64,000 nt of DNA. Source: Ophioceras dolichostomum (Eukaryota > Ascomycota > Sordariomycetes > Magnaporthales > Ophioceraceae). The stretch covers positions 149,599-213,598 of the forward strand of contig PYST01000024.1 of the NCBI GenBank assembly GCA_003049485.1, written 5' to 3'. Position 1 is the stretch's first letter. The number at the start of each line of letters is the position of its first letter. The translations under genes were made by a program, and so were the position numbers. Under the pieces are notes generated by a model, which did no database searches, was not told the origin of the DNA, and saw only the letters and a program-made list of their open reading frames with translations. Shown here piece by piece: positions 38,730 through 50,130 of the stretch.

Positions 38730-40209
38730 TTAAGGGGCACCAGGCCCGCAGTACTGCGGCCCCCCGTAGCTCGGCATGTACGTCGCACCCGTCATGGTTG
38801 GAGGCGCTGGCGTCGGGCTCGGAGATGGGACCATGGCTACGGGCGCGGCGCCGCTTAGGAGTGGTTGGTGCTGTTGCTGGGGGTACTGGTAGACGTATTG
38901 CACTTGGGGGACTTGCTGGATCGGCTGCTGCTGCTGTTGCGGGACGTACGCGGTCGTCTGCATCTGTGGCGCTGGCGCTGGCGCTGTTGGTGCGTAGTAC
39001 GAGGCGGCCTCGCCGGCTGTTTTGGAAGGGAGCGGGCCGGCGACGTTGCTGGCGACGGCGGTTACGGTAGTCGTGGGAGCAGGGGCGGGAGCAACAGGGA
39101 CGCCCGGGTAGGGAGGGGCGGGCGTTGAGATGCGGGAGGGGGAGACGGTGCTACCGCCGCCGACGAGAACGGGCACAGTACCAATGTAGGGCTGGGCAGT
39201 GGCGGCGGCGGCGGCTACAGGGGCAGGCGCGGAGTAGCCCATCGGCTCGTACTTCGCGCCGCTGGCGGAGCCGTAGTACCCTGCGCCGCTGCCATAGGAC
39301 GACGAGGTCACGGCCGGGGCGGGGGCTGTGGGCACGGCCGCTCCGTACCATGCGTTCGCGGGGGAGGCAGTCGGGGCGGCGGCAGCTGCTGTCGGAGCAG
39401 CAGCAACAGCACCGGCTGCTCCGCCGTAGGAGTTGTCGCCGCCGCCGATCTTCTCGTACTTCCCGTTCTGGGTGGGACCACTGGACGACGACTTCCGCTT
39501 GCCGCACGTGAGGCGGTAGATGCCAATGGGGATCCAGAGGAAGGACCCGACCTTGAATGCGCCCCAGAGAACGTGGCCGACGCGGAAGCGTTCGCCTGTT
39601 TGTCGCTTGCGTTTCCGTTCTGTATTTGTATTTTAAATATTATAGGTGAGTTTTAAGGACACAAACGATAGATGGCCATGCCGTGAGGGTTAGACGCCCA
39701 CATTGGCCGGGACTAGTACCCGCTCGCCAACACGATGGGGACATATGCCCGCCGCCTTGGGCGTCAACGAAGGGGGAAAGGGAAATAATTTTTTTCTTTT
39801 ATTGTGTCGTGTGTTGTGTGTCAAGGAAAAGGTGTCCCGACATACCTTTTATGATGTAGTATATTAACCCACAGCAGAACATGAACCACATGAAGCTCAG
39901 CACGCAGCTCAAGACGAGAGCCCAGACGGGGAAGTAGGAGTCGCCGACGTAGTACCCCCCGCCGACGACGATGTAGGTGCTCCCCTTGTTGCTACTGCTG
40001 CTGCTACTCGAGGAGCTGCCTTTGCTGCTGCTTGAGCCTGAGGATGAGGACGAGCCCGAGCCCGAAGAGGAGGATGAGCCGGAAGATGAAGACGAGCCTG
40101 AAGAAGAGGAGGATGAACCAGAGGAGGAAGAGCCACCGCCTCCTTTGCCTCCGCCCCCACCTTTGGGTGAACGCGCCTCGAGGAGAGCGCGGATATCAAT
40201 GACAACCAT
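38730..40209 (-). CDS. Ser-rich two-pass membrane protein, function unknown
   Basis: Two exons (40209-39846, 39619-38730) give 417 residues. Residues 1-15 (MVVIDIRALLEARSP) are followed by a Gly-rich and then a nearly pure Ser/Gly stretch to about residue 72. A hydrophobic segment follows (FPVWALVLSCVLSFMWFMFC, about 91-110), running into LIYYIIK. The 226-base intron splits the next Glu codon (GTATGT...AATACAG). Exon 2 begins with a basic ERKRKRQTGERFRVG stretch and a second hydrophobic segment (VLWGAFKVGSFLWIPIGIYR). The C-terminal about 260 residues are Pro/Ala/Tyr/Gln-rich with a polyQ block and end YGGPQYCGPGAP. The tail suggests protein-protein contacts, for example with SH3 or WW domains, but that is inference. 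No family is recognised. Confidence 0.75.
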
Positions 40210-42952
40210 GGCTTTCTTTTTTTCCGCGTCGGAGATAATAAGGAAAATGTGAAGGAAAAAAGAACGAAATGAGAAAAAGGGATTGAAACGAGGTCCAAGA
40301 CCAGGGAGTGATATTCGAAAGACAAAAGCGCTAACACGCAAAATACACACGCGACACACGAGTAGTCCGTATTAAAATAAAAAAAATTGAGATAAAGCGT
40401 CACTCGGGCGAGGGAGGAAGACCAAGCAAGATATATTTTAATTCTTTCCAGCAAACAGAGAAATGATCAAAGGAGATGGCATGAGCTTGGCGGCTGGAAC
40501 TGAGGTTGCACCTGAAAGTGCAGTCTTTCTTTCACCCACCCACCAACACCTCCCCTGAAGTCCAGTCGAGAAGGAGATCGCTGGCTCGCATGCGTCGGGT
40601 CACACCCGCGCACCGTCCTATCAGAAAAGACCTGCAATGGAGCGCGCTGCCAAGAAACGAAATATTGATCCGGTTCTTCACGGAATACGGTGGTGGAAAT
40701 GACCACACACACGATCTACCGCCGTATCTACAGCCATAGCGCCACAATCTAGACCAGCACAGGCACAGAGCCAAGAACCCAGCTTGAGTTCAGCTGCCCC
40801 CCGCAGATGCAAATTTCATGGGAGACCTAAATTTGTCCATGTCCCGATGTGGAGGAATTTCTGCTTCCTCGAGGACAATATTTTTTTTTTCCATTGTTCT
40901 TTTTGGTTGGTGATGAAGAAGCCGATGATGAAGAATGCTCTGCTGGGAAGTTGGTTTATATAACTCATCGCCAACACCTCTCCAAAGCATTGTTCTGAAG
41001 TACCCCGATACAAGCGTTTTCCAAGCGTAAGGCTAGGAACAAACAAGCTTCGGGGAACAAAGACAAAAAGACCCAGCCAAGGAAGCCAAGGCAAGCAACA
41101 CTTGACCCCATCTCCTCATCTACTGAGAGAATGCCGAGCCAAGACACCACCGCTTCTGAGGCCACCGACGACAAGCAAAAAAAAGCCTCGTGAGGAGAAT
41201 GAGGGAGCCCATCATCTCTGTGCTGGGGTATCACCACCGTTCGTCGAAACAGCACACAGTAATCATCCCGCGACGAGCTAGACACCAAGTGACAAAGCGC
41301 TCCTGCACCGCCGCGGCTATTCCTATCTTCCCGAATGAAATGATGAGTCCTCTCGCACTTCAGTGTGACTCGACAAGATAATTTTCCTCAACATGGGGTC
41401 GCCTGTGCCTTGTTTGTCTTTCCCCAGGCTCGGGTAGGTTACCCGCCCGTCGACCGCAAATGGCCGGCCAGCTTCGGCTCCCGTCCCGACCGAACGGTCA
41501 AAGTGGCGCCGGCCCGCTTGGCTGTGCAGCGATGATCTCGCGGTCTCATTCTCAGGAGAGTAGAACTTACAACGTTGTATTTCTCGTCTCTATTATTGTA
41601 AAAGTTTTTATCTTGTGCTATACATTTCTCCCCACGGATCGTCGAGGCGGCATGCGTGTGTGTGTTTGTTGAACAAGATCGACACCACCCAATTCCTCTG
41701 ACGAGAGCAGATGCTCTTTGGCCCTGGGACAGTTGGTCGGCCTGAGGCCGAAAGGTGAGGTCCAGATGCCAGCCAGCATGGTCGTGGACCTTCGCGTCTC
41801 GAACCACGGCCGTCCAAACGCCACATCAGGCAACTGAAGGCGATGAGCCTCTGTCTGCCCTCGGCGTCTCGGCCGCTGCAGCAGTATGACGATGCTTCGA
41901 GGATCAATCATCCTTAGGCGCATGAACGCGCAACGAGGCAAGTCTAGACGACGTGAAAGAATGCCCCTTGCCCGAGCATTCCTATGTGGGACCTAGAGAT
42001 ATCATATCCTACCTCCCCCCTCCCCATAGACTGCGAGCGGCCCGAGCAAGAAGTCGGCAAGCGGCCGCCGGGCACGGGGCGAAGGCATCGTGGAAGTCGC
42101 GCAGCGCGACCGACGCGTTTTCGAAGTTGTCGTTGCTCGGGGTGTCTGGCTGGACTTGTCGACGACGTCTCGCGCGTCCGTAACCGGCGAGGCCGTGGGG
42201 TCGAGGAACTGGACTACACCAAGCAAGTAGTGGCCGATGGCCGACCACTCAGCTCAACCAACCTGCTGCGGCTGTCAATGTCACTCGCCTTCGTTCGGCG
42301 CATTCGAGAAACCCAACTAAACCCCCGGAGCAGCTCATCAACTCCCCTCAGCAGGGACTTACTTCCCACTTCTCCATACAAGGCCCACCGAGCGAGAGAG
42401 CTCATCCCATCCCGATGGCTGCCAATCAGCTACAATCAATCCCCGCCGTTCTTAAGCTCAGCCGCGGCAAGCGCCTGCGTGTTTAGGGATTTCATCTCGC
42501 CGTGCGGTCTCCGGTGTGGCTCCGGCGTGGGCGGCGTGGCCAATTCTATCTATATGTGCACTTTTTCTCTTTTGATTTCTCTCTCTCTTCTCTCTCTCTC
42601 CCCACACAGTACCAGCCGTGGGCGTACGTCCGCGATAGGCTCTGGTACCGGAACGTTTGTTTCTTTCTTCCGAAATTAGCGAGCAGGCGCACATGGCGGT
42701 ATATATTCATAGGCACGCTAGACGGGGCTTCGGCGAGATATTGGCCTGCTTGGCGGCGAATGTAGCAACGAACTTGCTGGTGGATGCAAGGTCACCATCG
42801 TATTGTAGACTGTCTTGTGGCAAACTTACGACCAATATGGACGTCCATAGACATACCACCAGCCTTGGAACAAGACACTGACGTCGGATACTGTGTACTT
42901 ACAAATTGTCCAAGTGCTGTTCCACCCGCTGTATTATTCAATCTATACATCC
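40210..42952. other. Long interval without a supported gene
   Basis: 2.7 kb between two minus-strand genes. The section 41,600-42,300 is GC-rich with overlapping ORFs on both strands (for example plus 41984-42679, minus 41618-41941), but none has a domain or a consistent exon chain. A CT-rich tract lies near 42556-42605. An unmodelled gene or a non-coding transcript remains possible. Confidence 0.4.
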
Positions 42953-44185
42953 CTATACATAGCCCAGTTCCCTCAAAACCTCCATTTCAAGATTCGCTTT
43001 GTCATCTTTGGTGAATGGCCCAGGAACTTTGGCGCTAGCTTTGCGAACCCAACCCTGACGAAGGTCTGAAGACCTTTCAACGCTCTCCCTCTCCACCCAC
43101 TTCGCCTGGACCCGGACGCCGACATTTCGCGCCATGGCACTCTTCTTAGACTCGTCAATAATCCTCAGCGCCTGTATCAGCTTTGTGTGGCACTCTGCTT
43201 GGGGGAACAGGTGAGACGCCCGCTCCTTGAACAACGAATACCAGCTGAAGGACAGGTTCGAAGAGCCGAGGACGGTATCCTTGACGCTATACTCGTAGGA
43301 AAACGGGTAGAAGCCAGCCATCTCCCAGTCGATGATGGCAGCCAGCTCGAAGCGTGGGCTTTCGTGGTCGTCGTCGTCGTTCGGCAGCGATGTTTCCTTG
43401 ACGAGGATGTTGCGAGGCTCGAGGTCGTTGTGGCAGAAGACTACGTGGTGCTGGAGATCATCGAGGTCCGAGCGAGTAAATTCAACACGGCCTATGCCTT
43501 CAAATGCCGATTCGAGCGTGATTCCTTCGTCGTCGGACTCCGAGAGCGTGCAATTCGGTGGCGGCCTCTGATTGCTCGCCTGAAGGATTCCGCCCAGGAG
43601 CTGCTTAATATCTGGGAAGTATCCAAGGTTGGGTCCACCAAGCCAGGCCTTGACAGCCGGCTGCAGACAGTCCGATAGGGAAGCCCCGTTGTCGAAACGG
43701 CAGGCGCTATTCACTCGGCTTCGCACGTCTTCGTCGGTGAGATCTAGTTTCTGAAGCCTTTTCAATGCACGAACAACCGAAGCCACCAACTCCGACTGAT
43801 GGGCTGGGCTAATTGTGTCCCAGATGTCCTCGAGTGAAATTGTTCCGGTGCAATACGCCGTCACGGAGTACTCGACCGGTCTCCCGTCCGCGGTTGTCGT
43901 GGCGCCGACGTCTAGGACTAACGGAACGAAATCGGGAAGTTGAGCATGCCCGAGTCGCTGGAGAGACGCGACGCTGGGCAAGCGGCCTCTCGATGTTTCT
44001 AGGCGGACAATGAGATCATTGGGATAGCTGGGAAGCGGCGCGACGTCGAGATGGATGCTGAACGTGCAAGTGTCGAATGTATTGGAGAGAATGTTGCAGC
44101 TAGCTAGAGTAACACTAGGAGTGCCGGAGAAGATGACAGTCAGAATCTTATCGGGAATGAGGTCTCGTTGCTCGACCGAAGCCAT
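42953..44185 (-). CDS. APH-fold phosphotransferase family protein
   Basis: Single exon, 410 residues. The C-terminal half has the aminoglycoside-phosphotransferase/choline-kinase-like signature: VVFCHNDLEPRNILVKE (catalytic loop, with Asp and Asn of the H-x-D-x4-N pattern at about residues 268-274) followed by AAIIDWEMAGFYPFSYEY (metal-binding Asp in IIDWE). The N-terminal part lacks a clear P-loop but has LPDFVPLVLDVG and EYSVTAYCTGTISLEDIW, matching the nucleotide-binding lobe of fungal APH proteins. Such proteins are numerous in filamentous fungi; substrates are mostly unknown and antibiotic resistance should not be assumed. The start at 44185 (MASVEQRDLIPDKIL) is the first ATG of the open frame. 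Low-complexity DDDDHE lies between the two catalytic motifs. Confidence 0.85.
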   Translation of the reverse strand: MASVEQRDLIPDKILTVIFSGTPSVTLASCNILSNTFDTCTFSIHLDVAPLPSYPNDLIVRLETSRGRLPSVASLQRLGHAQLPDFVPLVLDVGATTTADGRPVEYSVTAYCTGTISLEDIWDTISPAHQSELVASVVRALKRLQKLDLTDEDVRSRVNSACRFDNGASLSDCLQPAVKAWLGGPNLGYFPDIKQLLGGILQASNQRPPPNCTLSESDDEGITLESAFEGIGRVEFTRSDLDDLQHHVVFCHNDLEPRNILVKETSLPNDDDDHESPRFELAAIIDWEMAGFYPFSYEYSVKDTVLGSSNLSFSWYSLFKERASHLFPQAECHTKLIQALRIIDESKKSAMARNVGVRVQAKWVERESVERSSDLRQGWVRKASAKVPGPFTKDDKANLEMEVLRELGYV

Positions 44186-45562
44186 CTCGCGGGAGAGTTA
44201 TGACTGGAAGGGCGCGAGGAGACAGAAGAGGAAAAAAGAAAGAAAAAAGTTGGTGCTAGTTTTCGGACTGCCTCGATGAGTTGCATCAAGGCATTTTGAG
44301 GGACGGTGCATTTGTCCGCACCGCACGCGCTATTCGAGTGCGGGGAACAAGACGAAATTCAATGAGCGACAGGCTGCCACATGTATGAGGCTCCAGGTCC
44401 GCCCCGCCCTTCGCCCGCTCCTCCACCTAAAAGCGGGTGGGGCTACCGCCCAACCACGTCGAAGTACAGCCTGCCAGGCAGCCAAGGTACTGAAGGTTAG
44501 CCTCCAACCTGAGGATCTCGACATATGGGGAAATCCTCTGCAAAGTCGCGATCCCAACCGACTGTAGGTCAACAAAGGTTAGAATACTTGAGAGGGTGGA
44601 AACTTTTGCAGGGTTTAAGTTCTTTGCACTTTGAAATATTATTGTAGCGACCTCGCAGGTGCCCCGGCTCTGTGCCGCCGGACGTACCAAGCTAAGCATG
44701 AATGCCTACCCTAGGAGACTGTACATTGCTCAGTTGTTGCACTGGCAAGTATCGCTCGAGCTAGAGAAGTTCTTTCCGCACTTGCCGCACCTGTCCTCGT
44801 TGACAAGCACGGTGCCACTCGAGGAAGCCACTAGTGGGGAGGAGTTAGATATAATGCTTGGGCGATCAGTACGGATAACTTACTTGTTTGAGGCTAATCA
44901 AATTGAACCTAGGAGGGTTTTCGAAAGGGTACTGTGTATTCGCGTAAGCTGTCGAAGGGGTGCTAACGGATTCTTGACTGAGGCTAAAGGTGAAGGTCAT
45001 GGGTAGGTAGGAATGTGGACCGCGAGGTCTCATTTTATAACTTTCACATCACTGCACCGGTCTTTCAGCACTTTTTCCCGACTATGCTGAGAGCTATCTC
45101 AGCTAAGGCGCGGCAACTCCGTCATTGGCTGGAACTCGATGCAGCGGAAACTGAAAGAATCAAAAGTTGAGGAGCAGGTAGGTGCGTGGAATATCTATTG
45201 GACGTGATGGGCCGGGCGCAGCGACCAAGGGAGCCCTGAGAAGAAGCTTCGGGGTAACACAAGCACACCACATCCACATCCTTGCTTTTAGGCTGCCAGT
45301 CTCATACAGATACATCTCGGCTGCTTAGAAGATTGGAGCTTATTTCTCGTTTCTATATTGTACACGCGTTTTTTTTTTATCTTGTATGCTATACATCTCT
45401 CCCTCGGATCGAGGGTGGCGGTGCCCGTGTGCGTGTGTGTAAGGCCGGAGAGTATAATCAGTATATGCAACTTCACACACATGTCTACTTACCTAGTCTC
45501 TCTCGAAGTTCTTTCCTTTTCGTCCTCTTTTTCCCTCCAGCGCTATGCAATGCTATGCTATG
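44186..45562. other. Intergenic, with a possible tiny Cys peptide on the minus strand
   Basis: 1.4 kb. Minus-strand text around 44742-45000 can be read as a short ORF MTFTFSLSQESVSTPST followed, after a possible intron, by a frame ending DRCGKCGKNFSSSSDTCQCN, but the splice phase is not resolved, so no gene is called. The remainder shows short TATGC repeats near 45544-45564 and no gene. Confidence 0.4.
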
Positions 45563-47528
45563 CTACCTCGACGGGCCATTGCCATTAGTAGTGGCTAATC
45601 GCCAGGCTCTCAGGGGTAAGCTCTGTAGATGCAGCACTTTTGGCCTGATGAATGTCACGAAGGTGACGACGCCGACGGCGACGCAGATGAGGTTGACCAT
45701 GTAGTAGCCGTCGCGCGTGATCTCGCACGTGCCGCCGCCGGCGAGACAACGCTCCTTCTCGGCCTGCATGGCGCACGAGAACGGCGACGTGACGAGCGGT
45801 CCCTTGAGGGCCGCCTCGTTTATTGCGTCGATGGCCGCTCCTGGGGGATGGCAGGTCGCGGACGTGAAGGCGTCGACGAGCCTGAGGACGAAGAAACGTG
45901 GGAATGTGCCGCCTAGGTTGCAGACGCTGTTTATGAGAAAAGATGGAAGGGTTAGCAACGAACTTATCTAGATAGGTAAGTAGGCGGTTTTCTTGGGGGG
46001 GGGGGGGAGTGGGAAACTCTTGGAAAAAAAAATTAACTTACGTTGCGAGGAGGGTCATATAAGTCCCGCCGATGACCGGGTCCGCGATCTTAGCGTGGAA
46101 AGCCGAAACGGCGACGAACATGACCGTATTAGTAAAGGTAGAGAAGACGTGCTCGCCGATGACGAGCAGCATGTACCAGAAATTGACGCCGTCGGCCGGG
46201 AATAGCGTGACGGTCAGCTGGGCGATCAGGGCGGCCACGAGGCGCCCCACGAACGCCCAGCACCACAGGCGCATCGGCGTGTACTCCTGCGACCACTTGC
46301 CCGCGTAGTAGCCCAGGCCGATCTCGAAGGGGAAGTCGATCAGCACGGTCAGGGCCAGGTTGTCCTTGCCGAAGCCCTTGTCGAGCAGCTTGAGGTTCGT
46401 GACAGCGTCGTTGGCCTGGAACCCGATCTTGGCGATCAGGTGCACGGCGATGATGGCTAGCACGTTGCGCAGCCTGAGCACGCCCCACATGATGCGGTAC
46501 ACGTCCCAGACGCCGTCCTCGTTCCGCGTGCGCTCCTCGCGCTTGAGGAAGGCCAGGCCCGCGGTCACGGCGATGAAGGCCCAGCCCCAGAACGTCAGGT
46601 AGCCGCCCAGCGAGAGCAGGCCCCTGTCGAGCGGCTCCGAGCGGATCCACTTGTTCGCGAAGTCGGGCGAGTTGAAAGCCAGGAACACCGTGAACGACAG
46701 GAACTGGCCCGCCGTCAGCCCCACCGTCTGCGCCGTCGAGGCGTACGAGATGTTGCCGGGGGTGAGCAGCGTCAGCGCCCAGCCGTCGACGGCGATGTCC
46801 TGCGTCGCGCACATGAGCACGAGGAAGAACCACCAGCCCGTGAACCCCCAGACGGTGGGGCCCCCCGGTTTCCCCATCGACGCCATCATGTCCTCGGCCG
46901 TCGAGCCGAGCCACAGCATGCCCAGGCCGGAGAGGATCTGGATGGGGAGGATCCAGCTCTTGCGCCGGCCCAGGCGGGGGCTCCACACGGCGTCGACGAC
47001 GGGGCTCCAGAAGAGCTTGAGCGAGTAAGGGTACGACGCGAGAGAGAAGATGCCGATCTCGCTGTACGACATGTGGTCCTTGAGCAGGAAGGGGACGGAC
47101 CCCGTGGCCAGGCCCATGGGCACGCCCTGGAGGAAGTAGAGGAGCACGAGCAGGCCGAAGTTGCGCTGGTCGTGCCGGGGGAGCTCCATGAAGCCGTGGT
47201 TGTTGAGCGCGGGCGTCTTGGGAACGGGCTCGTCGAGCGAGAAGGAGGACTGCGCCATCAGGTTGGCCGTGACCAGCTCGGACCCTTGAGGGGGGCCCTT
47301 GCGGCGGAACTCGACAGAGCCGTTATTCATGGTTTTGGATTGTGTTGTTCTGCTGCTCTCGTCTTCGGCGGCGGCGACGGTAGGAGTCGCGAAACCGTTG
47401 ACTGCACCGCCGTTAGTCGTAGTAGTTGCGGTTCCTCCGCCGCCTTTTACTTTTGGCTTCGAGGCGATCGGTGTAGATGTCCCGAGCTGGTTCTTGGGGG
47501 ACTTGTTCCTTCTCGACCGAGTACTCAT
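45563..47528 (-). CDS. Acetyl-CoA transporter, SLC33A1 / AT-1 family
   Basis: Multi-pass membrane protein predicted to import acetyl-CoA into the ER or secretory pathway for O- or N-acetylation. Two exons (47528-46042, 45926-45563) give 616 residues; the 115-base intron (GTAAGT...AAACAG) joins TLLAT to VCNLGGTFPRF. The N-terminal 110 residues are Ser/Thr/Gly-rich and cytosolic. The family core begins DQRNFGLLVLLYFLQGVP, then GSVPFLLKDHMSYSEIGIFS, YPYSLKLFWSPVVDAVW, RLGRRKSWILPIQ, CATQDIAVDGWALTLL, and GFQANDAVTNLKLLDKGF, all characteristic of SLC33. About 10-12 hydrophobic helices are visible. The C-terminal loop has several Cys (SCAMQAEKERCLAGGGTCEI), as in fungal members. It is divergent from the CENP-O gene. 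Confidence 0.93.
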
Positions 47529-48788
47529 GGGGAAAACCGAGTGGGGGTGGCGGATGTAGTGGTGGGTGGCACAAGCGGGCTGTAGTCGGACGGGGGATGA
47601 ACGTTAAGATCGGAGGCCGGAGACACAGATGGGATCGAGTCGCAACCTGGTCGTTGGTTGGTCTTGCAAGAGCAAATCGAGGTATCGAGTGTTCCGTCGG
47701 GAGCGTAGATTGTCGACAACTGAAAGGAGTAGCGCAGATGTTTGTTTGTAGCGTTGGCGCACAAGGGGGGGGTCGGGCTTATATAAACCGATGACTGGTC
47801 GGAGGGCTATGGGCGACAATGATGGTAACTTGGAACTTAGTCTTCTTGACTTTGGAAGGCGCGTTTGACAAGATATCGAGGTTCAAGGATCTCAAGGCTG
47901 AAAGGAACGGTTCACGATTTGACAACTCGGGAGGGGCCTTGACTCGCTCCCGCGGGCGGGCGTGCGCTTTTCTTTTCCCGGTGTCGGCGCCCAAACCGCC
48001 GGGTGCAGAGTCGGCGCGGGCGCACGAACCGGCGACCGTGGCCTCTCGAGATTGGTCCACGATGGTGGCAAAATATATAAGGCTGCAGCTTTCCCAAGCA
48101 AATCCCGAAGATCAAAAAACGAAGAAAAGGCCAAATGGCAAAAGAGTGACTCTAGTGGCTTCCGAAGCCAGAAGAAAATTAGAAACGTCACAAGACTGTC
48201 GTCGTCGTCGCCATAGAGGTTCCCCCTGGCCGGCGCAGTCTCGAAAAAAAAAAAAGTACCGATTGATGTCGGCACGTCCAGATGTCAAAGGGATTTGAGC
48301 TAGCGCATTTTTGGGGGCGGCTCAGGGGTAAGGGGCATAACCGAACTGGCGGAACGCCACATCATCATCAATCCATCAATCCTTCAAGCGTTGAACAACA
48401 ATTTCCCCGCGCTGAACACTGAGCACACTCAAGAGCAGTATTGAACCAAGGAAAGAAATTAAGGACCAAAGAAAGAAGAAAAAAGAAACAACTGTGTTCC
48501 TACGTCCTGCTATCTTTTACAGTGGAATTCCAAACTTCCATCGTGTGTTGCCGCTCAAAATGCTTGATTGCACCTAGGTTGTTGATTCCCCACGAAATGG
48601 ATCCATGGATCTAATCCGATCTCCACTCTTCTTTCCCCACACTGCCTCATAAACCACGTGAAGTCGTGTACACCACCCCTCCAGAACAGACCGTGACGCG
48701 TTCTCGCATATCACCAAGCCAACGCTCGACATCACGAAGTCACCAAATCCCATTCTTAAATTCCCCCGAAGCGAGGGGGCTTTACGCA
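47529..48788. other. Divergent promoter region, acetyl-CoA transporter / CENP-O
   Basis: 1.26 kb between divergent starts. No additional gene is supported; a 103-codon minus-strand ORF opposite the start of CENP-O is a shadow. A-rich tract near 48244-48255. Confidence 0.5.
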
Positions 48789-50130
48789 ATGGCTTCTGTC
48801 GGAGACTTAGATAACGAAATTGCGCGCCTAAAAGAGCAAGGTATGTTTTTTGTTCTACGCGAGACTTCTCAGTCGCGCCTATCACGGGTATCTACCAGAC
48901 AGTCCATCTAATGTAAATCAAACCAACCCGTCATCGTCAGCCGCCTCCCTCCGCGCAGAGGTGAAGCTCCAAGCGACGGCGCTGCTATCCCGTAACAATC
49001 CATCGGCAATAGACCGCCTCCTCCTCGCCGAGCAGCAGTCCACAGCAGCTGGGCGCAGCCTGACCACAGCCGGCGGACTGACCCTCCCCCCCGGCACCAG
49101 CGGCGGTGGCGGCAACATCGCAGCAGGGGAGAAGAAACCCAAGCGGCTCACGCCCGCGCAGAGCGAAAAGCTCCGCCAGCGCCAGCGCGACCAGGCCGCG
49201 CACGACCAGCGCAACCTGTACCGCGCCTGCGCGGGCATCACGACCTTCAAAGTGCGCGACCCGGACCCGGCCGCCGTGGATGGCGGCGCCGTGCTGGGCA
49301 TCCGCATCGAGGTCGTGCGCAGCGCGCGGTTTTTGCGCCCGTACTATGTGCTGCTTAATCGGCCGTGGGCCAACGCCGGTACTAGTACTACTACTGCTCC
49401 CGCGGAGGATGATTATGATGATGCTACGTCTACCAGGAGGATCGACCGCGACGGCAGAGATGCAGCAGCCGCGGTCACCGCCGCCGCCGCCACCACCGCT
49501 CGAGCTCGGCGCTGTCTTCGCATCCACCGTCACACACTGCCGGAGGCCATACCGGTAGCGGGTCTGGCGGCAAGACACCTCCCCGCGCCGCAGATCAAGG
49601 CCGGCGGCGGAGGCGGCTGCAGCATCATCAAGCAGAGCCGTCGTCAGGACCTGGGCGCGTTTGTGCGCAAGCTGCGCCGCGAGGTGGTGCGCTACCACCA
49701 CCGCCTAGGCGCCATCGCCGACATGCGCGTCGCTGCTGGGCTGGAGGGGGAGGGGGAGAAGGAAGGACCGAATGACTCCTTGAACGACGGTGCTCCTCGT
49801 CCTCGTCCTCCTCCCGTAGCCATTGCCGAAAGTGAAGGTGCAAGTGGTGCAGATGCAGATGCAATAGTCGACATCAGCCCCACGGACCCGGCCGCCACGC
49901 AGGTGAAGCTGGAGTGGGCGGACGGGCGCGTCGGGCGGCTGGTCATGGGGCCGGGGGGCGAGCTGGTGAAGTCGGTGGTTATCGGGCCGCGGGGGAGGGA
50001 CCGCGCCACGGAGCGGGACGTGTTTGGGTCTGGTGGTGGGGGGGATGCGAGGGCGAGGGTCGAAGATGTGGTCGCGAGGCTGAGGTTGAGATGGGGTCGA
50101 CGACGGGAGTGCGGCAGTGACGGGGCTTGA
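48789..50130 (+). CDS. MCM21: Kinetochore protein CENP-O / Mcm21 (COMA complex)
   Basis: Inner-kinetochore protein of the COMA/CCAN complex that helps link centromeric chromatin to the outer kinetochore. Two exons (48789-48840, 48941-50130) give 413 residues; the 100-base intron (GTATGT...CGTCAG) joins MASVGDLDNEIARLKEQ to AASLRAEVKLQATALL, forming an N-terminal coiled coil. The Cenp-O domain begins NLYRACAGITTFKVRDPDP, continues VLGIRIEVVRSARFLRPYY and YVLLNRP, then LRIHRHTLPEAIPVAGLAAR, and ends DLGAFVRKLRREVVRYHHRL. The domain is interrupted by a Thr/Ala/Asp-rich low-complexity insert (about residues 183-222), and the C-terminus is Gly/Asp/Arg-rich. The assignment rests on these motifs, and the first exon is supported by the frame and coiled-coil continuity. 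Confidence 0.85.

Noticed and set aside
41984..42679. 231-codon plus-strand ORF and GC-rich minus-strand ORFs nearby
   Set aside because: Composition is Arg/Ser/Leu-rich without a domain, and I could not build a consistent exon chain on either strand.
42953..44185. Idea that the APH-fold gene is an antibiotic resistance determinant
   Set aside because: Fungal APH-fold proteins form large families of unknown substrate; nothing in the neighbourhood points to resistance.
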